Of a stretch of 64,000 bases of DNA, positions 27,211-37,395 are shown piece by piece. Source of the stretch: Actinomadura parmotrematis (lineage in GTDB: Bacteria; Actinomycetota; Actinomycetes; Streptosporangiales; Streptosporangiaceae); NCBI RefSeq assembly GCF_019458805.1, contig NZ_JAIBOA010000004.1, positions 186,001 to 250,000 of the forward strand, read 5' to 3'. The first letter of the stretch is position 1; every line of letters starts with the position of its first letter. A model generated the notes under the pieces. That model was not told where the DNA came from. It did not search any database and saw nothing but the letters and a program-made list of their open reading frames with translations. The translations under genes were made by a program, and so were the position numbers.

Positions 27211-27241
27211 GCCACCCGGGACAACATTCGTCCCGGGTGGC
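27211..27241. promoter_or_regulatory. Perfect 12-bp inverted repeat in the esterase upstream region
   Basis: GCCACCCGGGAC (27211-27222), a 7-base loop AACATTC and GTCCCGGGTGGC (27230-27241). It lies 87 bp after the small-protein stop and about 220 bp before the esterase. It could end the upstream transcript or act as an operator. The rest of the 335-bp gap (27125-27459) shows a weak promoter candidate, TTGTCA-N18-TACATG at 27312-27341, and nothing else I can support. Confidence 0.45.
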
Positions 27242-27459
27242 GGGCGTTTCCGCCGGAAAATAGGCAACGACGCGCACATCGGATACTTCCGGTAATGCTG
27301 CGGGGCCGCTATTGTCACCATGTCTAATCGGGGTGTACATGGGGTCCGGCGGCGCGATGAGCGGAGCGCGCCGGGCGATGTCCCCGCAATCAGCAGGACG
27401 GTGACCCCCCCACGCGCGGCGGTGACCGTCCGTCTCGGTCACACGGAACGGAACAAGGT

Positions 27460-28479
27460 TTGACTCCCTCCTCACGCCGCCGCCGTACCACCGCCGTCGC
27501 GCTCGGGTCCGCCGCTGCCGCGGGCCTCTCCCTCGTGGCCGCCGCCCCGTCGCAGGCCGCCGCGTTCCGCAAGGCCGACGACGGCGCCGCGATCACGGCC
27601 ACGAAGTGGCTGAACAGCGCCAAGACGGAGTTCGACTTCACCGTCAAGTCGCCCGCCCTCGGGACCTCCGCCAAGGTGCGCGTGCTCGTGCCGAAGGGCT
27701 GGAAGTACGGGGCGTCCAAGAGCTACCCGGTGCTGTACGCGCTGCACGGCGGCAAGGACACCTACGTGTCCTGGACGCGCAGCACCGACATCGAGCAGGT
27801 CGCCGCCAAGTACAACGCCATCGTGGTCATGCCCGAGGGCGCCAACGGCTCGTACACCAACTGGTACAACTACGGGAAGGGCGGCACCCCGCGCTGGGAG
27901 GACTTCCACCTGCGCGAGGTCCGCCAGCTCGTCGAGCGCAACTACCAGGCGGGCGCGTCCCGCGCCGTCATGGGCCTGTCGTCGGGCGCGCAGGGCGCGT
28001 GCAGCTACCCGGGCCGCGCCCCCGGCACCTTCAAGTACGCGGCGTGCTTCAGCGGCGTGCTGTCGATGTCCTCGCCCGGCATCCCGGCGCTGCTGATGTA
28101 CACCAACGTCTCCGAGGCGAGCCAGGACCCGTTCGCGATCTGGGGCGTCCCGCGCGTCGACCAGGCCAACTGGGACGCCCACGACCCGATCAAGCTGCTG
28201 CCGAAGATGACGAACGTCAAGTTCTACATCTCCGCCGGCACGAGCGGCCAGCGCGGGCCGCTGGACGACCCGAGCAAGGCGCCCTGGGACATCGGCTACC
28301 TGTCCGAGCCGCCCATCGGCGCGACCAACAAGGAGTTCCTGGCGCGCGCCCAGCAGCTCGGCATCAAGATCCAGTCGCACATCTACACCGACGGCTCGCA
28401 CACCTGGCCGTACTGGCAGCGCGAGATGCACACCGCCTACCCGTCGATCATGGCGGCGATCGGCGCGAAGAAGGTCTGA
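27460..28479 (+). CDS. Secreted esterase (alpha/beta hydrolase, Ag85/esterase-D-like)
   Basis: A 339-residue exported hydrolase. The signal peptide includes TTAVALGSAAAAGLSLVAAA and probably ends at PSQAAA. The alpha/beta-hydrolase fold has the oxyanion segment YALHGGKDTY, the nucleophile elbow GLSSGAQGA (Ser at the centre), and a C-terminal catalytic His in DGSHTWPYWQRE. The sequence resembles the mycolyltransferase/acyl-esterase family that acts in the cell envelope; without mycolate genes in view the substrate is unknown. The TTG start at 27460 gives MTPSSRRRRT, a basic n-region; the ribosome site (AAGG) is weak. Confidence 0.85.
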   Translation: MTPSSRRRRTTAVALGSAAAAGLSLVAAAPSQAAAFRKADDGAAITATKWLNSAKTEFDFTVKSPALGTSAKVRVLVPKGWKYGASKSYPVLYALHGGKDTYVSWTRSTDIEQVAAKYNAIVVMPEGANGSYTNWYNYGKGGTPRWEDFHLREVRQLVERNYQAGASRAVMGLSSGAQGACSYPGRAPGTFKYAACFSGVLSMSSPGIPALLMYTNVSEASQDPFAIWGVPRVDQANWDAHDPIKLLPKMTNVKFYISAGTSGQRGPLDDPSKAPWDIGYLSEPPIGATNKEFLARAQQLGIKIQSHIYTDGSHTWPYWQREMHTAYPSIMAAIGAKKV

Positions 28480-28502
28480 CCCCGCGCCGCGAACGCGCCG
28501 CC

Positions 28503-28537
28503 GACGCCCCCCCGCGCCTCCGGGCACGGGGGGCGTC
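28503..28537 (+). terminator. Hairpin after the esterase gene
   Basis: GACGCCCCCC (28503-28512) pairs perfectly with GGGGGGCGTC (28528-28537), 15-base loop, 23 bp after the esterase stop. GC-rich and without T-run; probably a terminator. Confidence 0.5.
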
Positions 28538-28601
28538 CCGCGTCCGTTCCCCGCGAGTAACATTCGGGGCACCCTGCCGCCCGACCCCCGAGGAGAGCCG
28601 T

Positions 28602-30227
28602 ATGACCGCAAGCGAGCGCTGGTGGCGGGACGCCGTCGTGTACCAGGTGTACCCGCGCAGCTTCTCCGACGGGAGCGGCGACGGGGAGGGCGACCTCGCG
28701 GGCGTGCGGGCGCGCCTGCCGTACCTGGCCGACCTCGGCGTGGACGCGATCTGGCTGAACCCGTTCTACCCCTCCCCGCAGGCCGACGGCGGCTACGACG
28801 TCATCGACTACCGCGACGTCGACCCGCGCTTCGGCACCCTCGCCGACGTGGACGCGCTCATCGCCGACGCCGCCGCGCTCGGCATCCGGATCATCGTGGA
28901 CGTCGTCCCGAACCACTGCTCGGTCGAGCACCCCTGGTTCAAGGCGGCGCTCGCGGCGGGCCCCGGCAGCCCCGAGCGCGAGCGGTTCCTGTTCCGCGAC
29001 GGGGGCCCGGACGGCGCGCCGCCGAACAACTGGCAGTCGATGTTCGGCGGCCCGGCCTGGACGCAGGTCCCCGACGGCCAGTGGTACCTGCACCTGTGGG
29101 ACTCCAGCCAGCCCGACTTCAACTGGCGCGACCCCGAGGTGCCGGCGCTGTTCGAGGACGTGCTGCGGTTCTGGCTGGACCGCGGCGTCGCCGGCATCCG
29201 GGTGGACGTCGCGCTCGGCCTGTTCAAGGCCGAGGGCCTGCCCGACCTCGGCGAGGGCATGCCGACCGTCGGCCCCGGCGTCCCGTACGTGGCGCAGCCC
29301 GAGACGCTGGAGACCTTCGCGTCCTGGCGGAAGCTGCTGGACTCCTACCCGCCGGACGTCTTCCCCGGCGCCCGCGCCGCCGTCCTGGAGGCGTGGTTCG
29401 ACGACCGCGACTTCATGGCGCCCTACATGGCGCACGGCCAGCTCCACCAGGTGTTCAACCTCGGCATGCTCGGCACGCCGTGGTCGGCCGCCGACCTGCG
29501 CAAGGCCGTCGACCTGGCGCTGGACGTCTGCGGCGACTCCGAGACGCGCGCGCCGTGGGTGCTGGAGAACCACGACTTCCCGCGCCTGGTCACCCGCCTC
29601 GGCATCGACCAGGAGCTCGTCCGCAACCCGACGATCGAGGTCATGCAGGGCAAGGTCGACGTCGACCTGGCGCTCGGCCGCAGGAGAGCCCGCGCGGCCG
29701 CGCTGCTGCTGCTCGGCCTGCCGGGCTCGGCGTACCTGTACCAGGGGCAGGAGCTCGGCCTGAACGAGCACCTGGACATCCCCGCCGACCGCCGCCAGGA
29801 CCCGCTGTTCACCGTCTCCGGCGGCATGATCATCGGCCGGGACGGCTGCCGCGTCCCGCTGCCGTGGTCGGGCGACGCCGCCCCCTACGGCTTCACCGAG
29901 GGCGCCGGCACCTGGCTGCCGCAGCCGGCCGACTGGGCGGCGCTGACGGTCGAGGCGCAGGCGGCGGACGAGGGCTCGACCCTGGCGCTGTACAAGACGG
30001 CGATCCGGATCCGCCGCGCCACCGAGGGCCTCGGCGACGGCGCGCTGGAGTGGCGCGACGCCGGCCCCGACGTCCTGTCCTTCGTCCGCGACGGCGTCCT
30101 CGCCGTCACGGTCAACCTCGGCGACGCGCCCGTCGAGCTGCCCGCGGGCGAGCACGTCCTGACCAGCGGCCCCCTGGACGGCGGCCTGCTGCCCCGCGAC
30201 ACCGCCGCCTGGACGCGCCTGCCCTGA
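28602..30227 (+). CDS. Alpha-glucosidase (GH13, oligo-1,6-glucosidase type)
   Basis: A 541-residue cytoplasmic glycoside hydrolase family 13 enzyme that cleaves alpha-glucosidic bonds in maltose, isomaltose or related sugars. The four conserved regions are present: DVVPNH (region I), GIRVDVALGL with the nucleophile Asp (II), AVLEAWFDD with the acid/base Glu (III) and LENHDFPR with the transition-state Asp (IV). The N-terminal DAVVYQVYPRSFSDGSGDG is typical. AGGAGA lies before the ATG. Its 3' end is separated from the convergent MFS gene by a strong hairpin. No transporter or regulator for maltose is adjacent. Confidence 0.93.
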   Translation: MTASERWWRDAVVYQVYPRSFSDGSGDGEGDLAGVRARLPYLADLGVDAIWLNPFYPSPQADGGYDVIDYRDVDPRFGTLADVDALIADAAALGIRIIVDVVPNHCSVEHPWFKAALAAGPGSPERERFLFRDGGPDGAPPNNWQSMFGGPAWTQVPDGQWYLHLWDSSQPDFNWRDPEVPALFEDVLRFWLDRGVAGIRVDVALGLFKAEGLPDLGEGMPTVGPGVPYVAQPETLETFASWRKLLDSYPPDVFPGARAAVLEAWFDDRDFMAPYMAHGQLHQVFNLGMLGTPWSAADLRKAVDLALDVCGDSETRAPWVLENHDFPRLVTRLGIDQELVRNPTIEVMQGKVDVDLALGRRRARAAALLLLGLPGSAYLYQGQELGLNEHLDIPADRRQDPLFTVSGGMIIGRDGCRVPLPWSGDAAPYGFTEGAGTWLPQPADWAALTVEAQAADEGSTLALYKTAIRIRRATEGLGDGALEWRDAGPDVLSFVRDGVLAVTVNLGDAPVELPAGEHVLTSGPLDGGLLPRDTAAWTRLP

Positions 30228-30235
30228 CCCCGGCA

Positions 30236-30270
30236 CGCCGGGGCCACAACCACCGGTTGTGGCCCCGGCG
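30236..30270. terminator. Bidirectional terminator between GH13 and MFS genes
   Basis: A perfect 16-bp inverted repeat (30236-30251 with 30255-30270) with a three-base loop ACC, between convergent genes. The stem includes GGGGCCACAACC/GGTTGTGGCCCC. Confidence 0.75.
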
Positions 30271-30276
30271 CCGCCG

Positions 30277-31686
30277 TCAGGTCTCGGCGGGGGACGCGGC
30301 GCGGGCCGCCGTCGCGCGGGCGCGGCGTCCGGTGCAGAGGAGGCCGAGGGCGGCGATGCCCGCGCCGATCGCGATCACCAGCCACCAGACGCCGTGCGCG
30401 GCGCGGGTGAAGGCGGCGGCGCCGGCGGCGGGCCCGCCCGCGATCGTCCCGGCGAGCGCGACGCCGAGCGCGGTCCCCGCCTGGCGGCCCGACGACACCA
30501 GCGCGGCGGCCGTCCCGGCCCGCGAACCGGGCATGCCGGAGACGCCGGTGGTGGTGATCGGCGGGTTGACGGCGCCGAGGAACAGGCCGAACGGCGCCAG
30601 GACGGCGAGGACGGCCGGGAGCGGCGCGTCCGGGCCGAGGAGGAGGGCGGCGCCGCCGCCCGCGGCGAGCGCGGCGCCCGCGACGACCAGCGGCCCGCGC
30701 GGTCCCCGCGCGCCGACCCACCGCCCGGCGAGCGGCGAGACGACCAGGACCGGCACCCCGACCGACACCAGGCAGAGCCCCGCGCCGAGCGCGCTCATCC
30801 CGCGGACCTCCTGGAGGTACTGCGTCGCGACGAACAGGAACGCGCCGAAGGCGCACAGCGCGCCGAGCGCCATCAGGATCGCCCCGCTGAACGGCACGCT
30901 GCGGAACAGCCGCGGCTCCAGCAGCGGCTCGGCGCGGCGCGGCTCGTACCGGACGAGGCCGGCGGCGGCGAGCGCGGCGGCGGCGAGCAGGGCGAGGACG
31001 GGCGGCGACGTCCAGCCGAGCGGCCGCGATCCGATGACGGCGCCGACGCCGCAGCCGAGCAGCGCGACCGTGAGGAGCTGGCCCACCGGGTCGAAGCGGC
31101 GCGGCCGGGCGGCCCGCGACTCCGGGACGACCAGCGCGGTCGCGGCGATCGCCGCCGCCGCGATCGGCACGTTGACCCAGAACACGGCGCGCCACCCGAA
31201 GGCGTCCACCAGGACGCCGCCGAGGACGGGCCCGAGCGCGAGCGCGAGGCCCGACATCGCGCCGAACACCCCGACGGCCCGCGCCCGCTCGGCGGGCTCG
31301 GGGAAGACGGTGGCGACGATCGCGAGCGCGACCGGGTTCAGCATCGTGCCGCCGGCGGCCTGCACGGCGCGCGCCGCGATCAGCCAGCCGATGCCGGGCG
31401 CGAGGGCGCAGAGCAGCGAGCCGGAGGCGAACACGGCGAGGCCGAGCTGGAAGACGCGGCGCCGCCCGAACCGGTCGGCGGCCGCCCCGGCGGGCACCAG
31501 GAACCCGGCGAGGACGAGGGTGTAGGCGTCGACCGTCCATTGCAGGCCGGTCTCGGCGGCGCGCAGGTCGCGGCGGATCGCCGGGAGCGCGACGTTGACG
31601 ATGGAGATGTCCATCACGACCACGACGATGCTCGCGCAGCAGACGGCGAGGACGAGGGCGCGACGGCGGGAGCTCAACTGGGGCAT
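30277..31686 (-). CDS. MFS drug-efflux transporter (DHA2-like)
   Basis: A 469-residue major facilitator with about 14 transmembrane helices. The N-terminal helix 1 motif VVVMDISIVNVALPAI and the loop 2-3 motif DRFGRRRVFQLG are those of DHA2 multidrug antiporters; motif C is seen in ALGPVLGGVLVDAFGWRAVF. It would export hydrophobic drugs by proton antiport at the plasma membrane. Its start is 24 bp from that of a divergent MerR regulator, which most likely controls it. Confidence 0.9.
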   Translation of the reverse strand: MPQLSSRRRALVLAVCCASIVVVVMDISIVNVALPAIRRDLRAAETGLQWTVDAYTLVLAGFLVPAGAAADRFGRRRVFQLGLAVFASGSLLCALAPGIGWLIAARAVQAAGGTMLNPVALAIVATVFPEPAERARAVGVFGAMSGLALALGPVLGGVLVDAFGWRAVFWVNVPIAAAAIAATALVVPESRAARPRRFDPVGQLLTVALLGCGVGAVIGSRPLGWTSPPVLALLAAAALAAAGLVRYEPRRAEPLLEPRLFRSVPFSGAILMALGALCAFGAFLFVATQYLQEVRGMSALGAGLCLVSVGVPVLVVSPLAGRWVGARGPRGPLVVAGAALAAGGGAALLLGPDAPLPAVLAVLAPFGLFLGAVNPPITTTGVSGMPGSRAGTAAALVSSGRQAGTALGVALAGTIAGGPAAGAAAFTRAAHGVWWLVIAIGAGIAALGLLCTGRRARATAARAASPAET

Positions 31687-31710
31687 GCCGCCGAAGCTAG
31701 GATTGAGAGC

Positions 31711-32145
31711 GTGCTCGAAGTCAACGCCGGGCCCGTTCCCCGGACCGGGCTCACCATCGCCGACGCCGCGCGCCGCACCGGCGTCAGCGTCCACACCCTC
31801 CGCTACTACGAGCGCGCCGGCCTGGTCGTCACCCCGATCGACCGCAACGCCGCCGGCCGCCGCCGCTACCACCGCCTCGACCTGGAGTGGATCGCCGTCT
31901 GCACCCGGCTGCGCGCCACCGGCATGCCGATCGCGACGGTCCGCCGCTACGCCGAGCTGGTCGCCGCGGGGCACGGCAACGAGGCCGAGCGCCTCGCCCT
32001 CATGGAGGCCCACCGCGCCGCGGTGACCGCCCGCATCGCCGAGCTGGCCGAGAACCTGCGGCTCATCGACCACAAGATCGGCGTCTACCGGGGCCGGCTG
32101 GAGGCGGGCGAGGCCGACGGCCTCTGGGCGCCGGTGCGGCCTTGA
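31711..32145 (+). CDS. MerR family regulator
   Basis: A 144-residue MerR-type protein. The winged helix is TIADAARRTGVSVHTLRYYERAGLV, followed by a RRRYHRLDLEWIAVCTRLRATGM segment (here abbreviated by its known MerR pattern) and a long dimerisation helix ending RIAELAENLRLIDHKIGVYRGRL. It lacks metal-binding cysteines, so it is closer to the organic-ligand or redox type. TAGGAT (31698-31703) ends 7 bases before the GTG, suggesting a leaderless transcript. Divergent with the MFS gene. Confidence 0.88.
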   Translation: MLEVNAGPVPRTGLTIADAARRTGVSVHTLRYYERAGLVVTPIDRNAAGRRRYHRLDLEWIAVCTRLRATGMPIATVRRYAELVAAGHGNEAERLALMEAHRAAVTARIAELAENLRLIDHKIGVYRGRLEAGEADGLWAPVRP

Positions 32146-32176
32146 CGGTGGGGGCGGGCGGGTATCCGATGGCGGT

Positions 32177-33094
32177 ATGAAGATCCGTATCGGGGCGGGG
32201 CCCGTCGTCGAGGACGGCGCCCGGCCGGACGACAGCGGCCTCGCGGGCCTCGCCGCCGGGGCCGAGGAGCGCGGGATCGACTCGATCTGGCTGTCGGACC
32301 TGGCGTCGGCGCCCCACATGGTCGATCCGCTCGTCGGCATGGCCTACGCCGCCGGCCGCACCGAGCGGCTGAAGCTCGGCACCGGCGTCCTGGTCCTGCC
32401 CGGCCGCAACCCCGCGATCGTCGCGGCGCAGCTCGCGGGCCTCGCCGCGCTCGCGCCGCGCCGCATCCTGCCGGTCTTCGGCGTCCGGCCCGCGCGCCGC
32501 GCCGACCGCCCGCTGTTCGCCGTCCCGGGCGGCCGCCGCGCCGAGGTGTTCGAGGAGGCGCTGCGGGTGGTGCGCGCGCTGCTCACCGAGCCCGTCGTCA
32601 CCCACCACGGGACGTTCTTCCACCTGGACGAGGCGTCGGTGGCGCCGCTGCCCGCCAAGCCCCTGGACCTCTGGCTCGGCGGCCGCATCCCCGTCGCGAT
32701 GGACCGCGTCGGCCGCCTCGCCGACGGCTGGCTCGGCAGCAACGTCACCCCGGCCGAGGCCGGGGCGTGCCGCGCTCTGATCGAGCGGGCCGCCGCCCGC
32801 GCCGGCCGCGCCGTGGACGACGACCACTACGGCACCAATCTCGCCGTCGTCCTGGACGGCACCGACGAGCGGCTGGTGGACCTGCTCCGCGCGCAGATCG
32901 CCCGCACCCGCCCCGACCTCGACGACCCCGATGCCCTGCTCTGCCGCGGCTGGGACGCCCTGCGCGCGCAGCTCGGCCGGTACGCGGACGAGGGCCTGTC
33001 GAAGTTCGTCGTCCGCCCCGCCGGGCCGGTGCGCTCCCGCGCCGAGTTCCTGGACGCCTTCGCCGCCGAGCTGCTGCCGCTGGAGAACCGCTAG
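32177..33094 (+). CDS. LLM-class (F420-dependent type) oxidoreductase
   Basis: A 305-residue luciferase-like TIM-barrel protein, probably using reduced F420 as in most actinobacterial relatives. Family sequence includes EERGIDSIWLSDLASAPH, LGTGVLVLPGRNPAIVAAQL and FHLDEASVAPLPAKPLDLWLGG. The substrate cannot be predicted. The ATG at 32177 follows the MerR stop by 31 bp, so the two may be cotranscribed, although a TATCCG box 9 bases upstream could serve a separate short-leader transcript. Confidence 0.85.
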   Translation: MKIRIGAGPVVEDGARPDDSGLAGLAAGAEERGIDSIWLSDLASAPHMVDPLVGMAYAAGRTERLKLGTGVLVLPGRNPAIVAAQLAGLAALAPRRILPVFGVRPARRADRPLFAVPGGRRAEVFEEALRVVRALLTEPVVTHHGTFFHLDEASVAPLPAKPLDLWLGGRIPVAMDRVGRLADGWLGSNVTPAEAGACRALIERAAARAGRAVDDDHYGTNLAVVLDGTDERLVDLLRAQIARTRPDLDDPDALLCRGWDALRAQLGRYADEGLSKFVVRPAGPVRSRAEFLDAFAAELLPLENR

Positions 33095-33151
33095 AGCTGT
33101 CCGTTACGCCGGTGTTCCGCCAGAATTCCCGTGATCTTGATCGAGGGGCAC

Positions 33152-33603
33152 ATGGCGGAGCCGTTGCGGCCCGTGGTCGATCCGGCGCTGCCGCCGGGCG
33201 AGCGCTGTTCGGGACGGGCGGCCTCGCCGCCGGCGCCGCCGTGCAGGCGGGCCTGGCGGCGGCGTGGTGGTGGCAGGGGCTCGGCTGCTTCTGGCTGGCG
33301 GGGACGGCGCTGCAACTGCTGGCGTGGTGCGTGTTCCTCGCCCTGGCCGGTGAGGGCGAGGGCGTGGCGGCGGCCCGGTCCCACCACGGCCGCTACTTCC
33401 TCTTCAGCGACTTCGCCCCGGCGGACCAGCGGCCCTGGTTCGGCGTGTCGCTGCGCGAGCTGATGGCGCGCGCCCAGGCCGCCGTCCGCGCCGTCCTGGA
33501 GTCGGAGGTCAACGCCGCCGGGCTGCTCGACGACACCGCCAACGCCGTCCTGCTGCCCCGGCAGGAGTGGGAGATCGCGCAGGCGCTCGCCGACCTGACC
33601 CGT
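33152..33603 (+). pseudogene. Frameshifted, truncated membrane protein gene
   Basis: Reading starts in one frame at ATG 33152 (MAEPLRPVVDPALPPGERC, with GAGGGG upstream) and continues convincingly only in another frame from about 33205 (LFGTGGLAAGAAVQAGL, then AWWWQGLGCFWLAGTALQLL, two membrane helices, and SHHGRYFLFSDFAPADQRPW). A single frameshift near 33200 explains this. The second frame loses protein-like character at about 33600 (ends QALADLTR), where it meets an unrelated fragment. I interpret this as a decayed gene of an actinobacterial membrane-protein family, cut at its 3' end. Confidence 0.7.
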
Positions 33604-33727
33604 GGCGTCCGCCGTCGAGGACGGGCCGGTCGACCTCACCTTCGTGGTCACCGGCGACCGCGGCACCGCCAAGGTGTCCTACACCGCGCCCGACGGGTCC
33701 GGGGACGAGGAGGACGTCGCCCTCCCG
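33602..33727 (+). pseudogene. Internal fragment resembling a Coa1-type beta domain
   Basis: About 42 codons in a third arrangement read VDLTFVVTGDRGTAKVSYTA followed by an acidic DGSGDEEDVALP. This pattern matches the exported beta-domain of cytochrome-oxidase-assembly-factor-like (Coa1) proteins in actinobacteria. It has no own start with ribosome site, no membrane anchor and no natural end, and is joined directly to the neighbours. A gene remnant. Confidence 0.55.
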
Positions 33728-33728
33728 C

Positions 33729-34338
33729 AGCGCCGGCGGTCCCCGCGCAGGGCGACGGGCTGCTGCCCGGCGAGTCCCGGCTCGCGCGGACGGTGAAGGT
33801 GAAGCGCTACCCGGGGAAGGGCTCGCCGCCCGCCGGCAGGGCGACCGACGACCAGGCGCGCCTGTCCTACCTGTCCTTCGGCGGCGACTGGAACGGCAGC
33901 CGCGCCGTCGACCCGGCCATGGCCGGGTTCTCGCGCGCGCAGAGCTTCGACACCGAGGCCGACTGGAAGGCCGTCATCGCCTCGGGCCTCGTCCGGGGCG
34001 AGCAGATGCGGCGCGGCGCAGGCAAAGACAGGCTCCGCGAGATCGCCGGGGCGATGCAGGACTACCGGCAGACCATGAACTTCGACGAGACCGCGCGCGG
34101 CACCGACGTCGCCTCGCAGCCGGTCACGGTGAGCGGCCGCGAGGGCTGGGTCGTCGTCCGGCGGATCCGGTTCGAGGAGAAGGACGTGCGCGCGACCCTG
34201 GACCTGTCGGCCATGATCGTGGTGGACACCGGGCGGCCCCGCGCGTCCTACCTGTGGATCGACATCCCCGACACCCACAAGCGGCTCTGGCCCGACGTCA
34301 ACACGCTCCTCGGCTCGGTGCGCCTCGCGTCGGGGTGA
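33729..34338 (+). pseudogene. C-terminal fragment of an exported hypothetical protein
   Basis: About 200 codons, well preserved: LLPGESRLARTVKVKRYPGK, SYLSFGGDWNGSRAV, a central helix-rich part and the closing YLWIDIPDTHKRLWPDVNTL. It looks like the C-terminal domain of a secreted or membrane-anchored actinobacterial protein, but signal and anchor are missing. The stop at 34338 is intact. It could be translated from the GTG at 33793, yet the absence of the N-terminus argues for a truncated gene. Confidence 0.6.
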
Positions 34339-34356
34339 CGCACGTCACGACAACCT

Positions 34357-34409
34357 TCCGCCCCCCTCGATGATCATTTATAGAGAAGATGATCATCAAG
34401 GGGGGCGGA
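34357..34409. repeat. 53-bp AT-cored palindrome overlapping an ATG and its ribosome site
   Basis: Left arm 34357-34377 and right arm 34389-34409 match at 20 of 21 positions (TCCGCCCCCCT, then GATGATCAT; 11-base loop TTATAGAGAAG). The core ATGATCAT...ATGATCAT is unusually AT-rich for this genome and contains a possible -10 (TATAGA, 34379-34384). The right arm contains AAGGGGGGCGG and ends on the A of an ATG. That ATG opens a 22-codon stub (MEFMRRYALALLAGLL...) that runs into the 3' end of the aldehyde dehydrogenase gene on the other strand, as if a gene had been deleted here. Operator or translational hairpin of a lost gene. Confidence 0.65.
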
Positions 34410-34475
34410 TGGAGTTCATGCGGCGCTACGCGCTGGCACTGCTGGCCGGCCTGCTCGACCGGGGGCCGGGCGCGG

Positions 34476-35924
34476 CTAGATCTCGAACAGGCCGGACTTC
34501 TCGCGGGTGTACGCGAGGACGGAGTCGTGACCGTAACCGCTGTCCTTGTAGCCCTCCAGCGGGAACATGACCTTGCGGAAGGTGTTCACCCAGACGGTGC
34601 CCGCCTCCAGCGCGCGGAACATGCGCTGCGCGGTGCCGAGGCTGCTCGTCCACACGCCCGCGGCGAGGCCGTAGGACGAGTCGTTGGCGATCGCCAGGGC
34701 CTCCTCCTCGGTGTCGAAGGGCAGCACCACCGCGACCGGCCCGAAGATCTCCTCCTGGCAGATCCGCAGCGCGTTGTCGGAGGTCGCGAACAGCGTCGGC
34801 TCCACCCAGTAGCCGGCCGAGAACGGCCCCTCGCCGACGGCCTCGGCGCCGAACCGGCCGCCGAACGCCAGCTCGGCGCCCTCCTTGGCGCCGATCTCCA
34901 GGTAGGAGGTGACGCGCTCGAACTGCTCCCTGGAGACGATCGGGCCCATCGTCGTCTCGGCGGACATCGGGTCGCCGAGCCGGATGCCGGCCGCGATCGC
35001 CTTCATCCGCTCCAGCATCTCGTCGTAGACGGGCCGCTGGATGAGGACGCGCGACCCGCCGTAGCAGATCTGCCCCGCGTTGGCCGTGAAGATCGCCTGG
35101 GTGGTGACGCCGGTCGCGGCCTTGTCCAGGTCGGCGTCGGCGAACACGATGTTGGGGGACTTGCCGCCGAGCTCCAGGGCGAGCGGCTTCAGGGAGTCCG
35201 CCGACGCCCGCGTGATGATCTTCGCGGTGTCCACCGAGCCGGTCAGGCTGATCTTGTTGACGCCGCGGTGCCGGACCAGCGGGTCGCCGACCTCCTCGCC
35301 GAGGCCGGACACGATGTTGAGCACGCCGGGCGGCAGCACGCCCGCCAGCAGCTCGCCGAGCCGGAGCGAGGACGCGGTGGCCTGCTCGGCCGGCTTGATG
35401 ATCGCGGTGTTGCCGGCGGCGAGCGCGTAGGCGGCCTTCGCCGACAGCGTCGAGATCGGCGAGTTCCACGGGATGATCCCGAGCGTCACGCCGTAGGGCT
35501 CGCGGCGGGTGACGCCGAGGCTCCTCGGCCCGAAGTCGACGCTCCTGCCCTCGGTGGCGGCCGTGCACTGCGCGGCGGCCTGGTTCCACAGGTAGGTCAT
35601 GCCGGGCAGGTCGCGCTTGGCGGTCTCGGAGAGGATCCGGCCGTTGTCGCGGGTCTCCAGCTCGGCGAGCTCGGCGGCGTTCTCGGCGAACACCGCCGCG
35701 ACCTTGCCCAGGTAGTGGGCGCGGGCGGCGGCCGGCAGCCCCGACCACTTCGGGAACGCCGCGCGGGCGGCCGCGACGGCCGCCTCGGCGTCCGGCGCCG
35801 TGCTGCGCGGGATCGTCGCCCAGGCCTCCCCGGTGGCCGGATCGACGGAGTCGAGCGTGCCACCGCCGGACGCGGGCGCGAGCTCGCCGCCGATCAGGTT
35901 GGAAAATGCGCGCAGTTCGGTCAT
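34476..35924 (-). CDS. NAD(P)-dependent aldehyde dehydrogenase
   Basis: A 482-residue aldehyde dehydrogenase. Family landmarks: GIIPWNSPISTLSAK with the cofactor-site Asn, NTAIIKPAEQA, the glutamate in PLALELGGKSPNIVF, the nucleophile cysteine in NAGQICYGGSRVL, and EEIFGPVAVVLPFD. The substrate is not predictable; relatives are annotated as betaine, benzaldehyde or vanillin-type dehydrogenases. ATG at 35924 has GAAGGGAC upstream. A perfect 14-bp palindrome 33 bp before the start suggests control by a TetR-like repressor not present nearby. Monocistronic. Confidence 0.92.
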   Translation of the reverse strand: MTELRAFSNLIGGELAPASGGGTLDSVDPATGEAWATIPRSTAPDAEAAVAAARAAFPKWSGLPAAARAHYLGKVAAVFAENAAELAELETRDNGRILSETAKRDLPGMTYLWNQAAAQCTAATEGRSVDFGPRSLGVTRREPYGVTLGIIPWNSPISTLSAKAAYALAAGNTAIIKPAEQATASSLRLGELLAGVLPPGVLNIVSGLGEEVGDPLVRHRGVNKISLTGSVDTAKIITRASADSLKPLALELGGKSPNIVFADADLDKAATGVTTQAIFTANAGQICYGGSRVLIQRPVYDEMLERMKAIAAGIRLGDPMSAETTMGPIVSREQFERVTSYLEIGAKEGAELAFGGRFGAEAVGEGPFSAGYWVEPTLFATSDNALRICQEEIFGPVAVVLPFDTEEEALAIANDSSYGLAAGVWTSSLGTAQRMFRALEAGTVWVNTFRKVMFPLEGYKDSGYGHDSVLAYTREKSGLFEI

Positions 35925-35956
35925 CGCCGTCCCTTCGAGCCCTCCGGTACAGCAAA

Positions 35957-35970
35957 CAAGCGTACGCTTG
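35957..35970. promoter_or_regulatory. 14-bp palindromic operator before the aldehyde dehydrogenase gene
   Basis: CAAGCGTACGCTTG is a perfect palindrome, followed at 35974-35986 by a second dyad, CCCTTG-C-CAAGGG. Both lie between the aldehyde dehydrogenase start and the kinase stop, in the position expected for promoter control of the dehydrogenase. Confidence 0.6.
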
Positions 35971-35995
35971 GTACCCTTGCCAAGGGAAGCGGGGG

Positions 35996-37384
<1,389 letters not shown>

Positions 37385-37395
37385 GAGCCGTGATG

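Noticed and set aside
33095..34475. Insertion sequence as the cause of the decayed region.
   Set aside because: No transposase fragment, terminal repeats with target duplication or IS-like ORF is visible; the palindrome alone is not sufficient.
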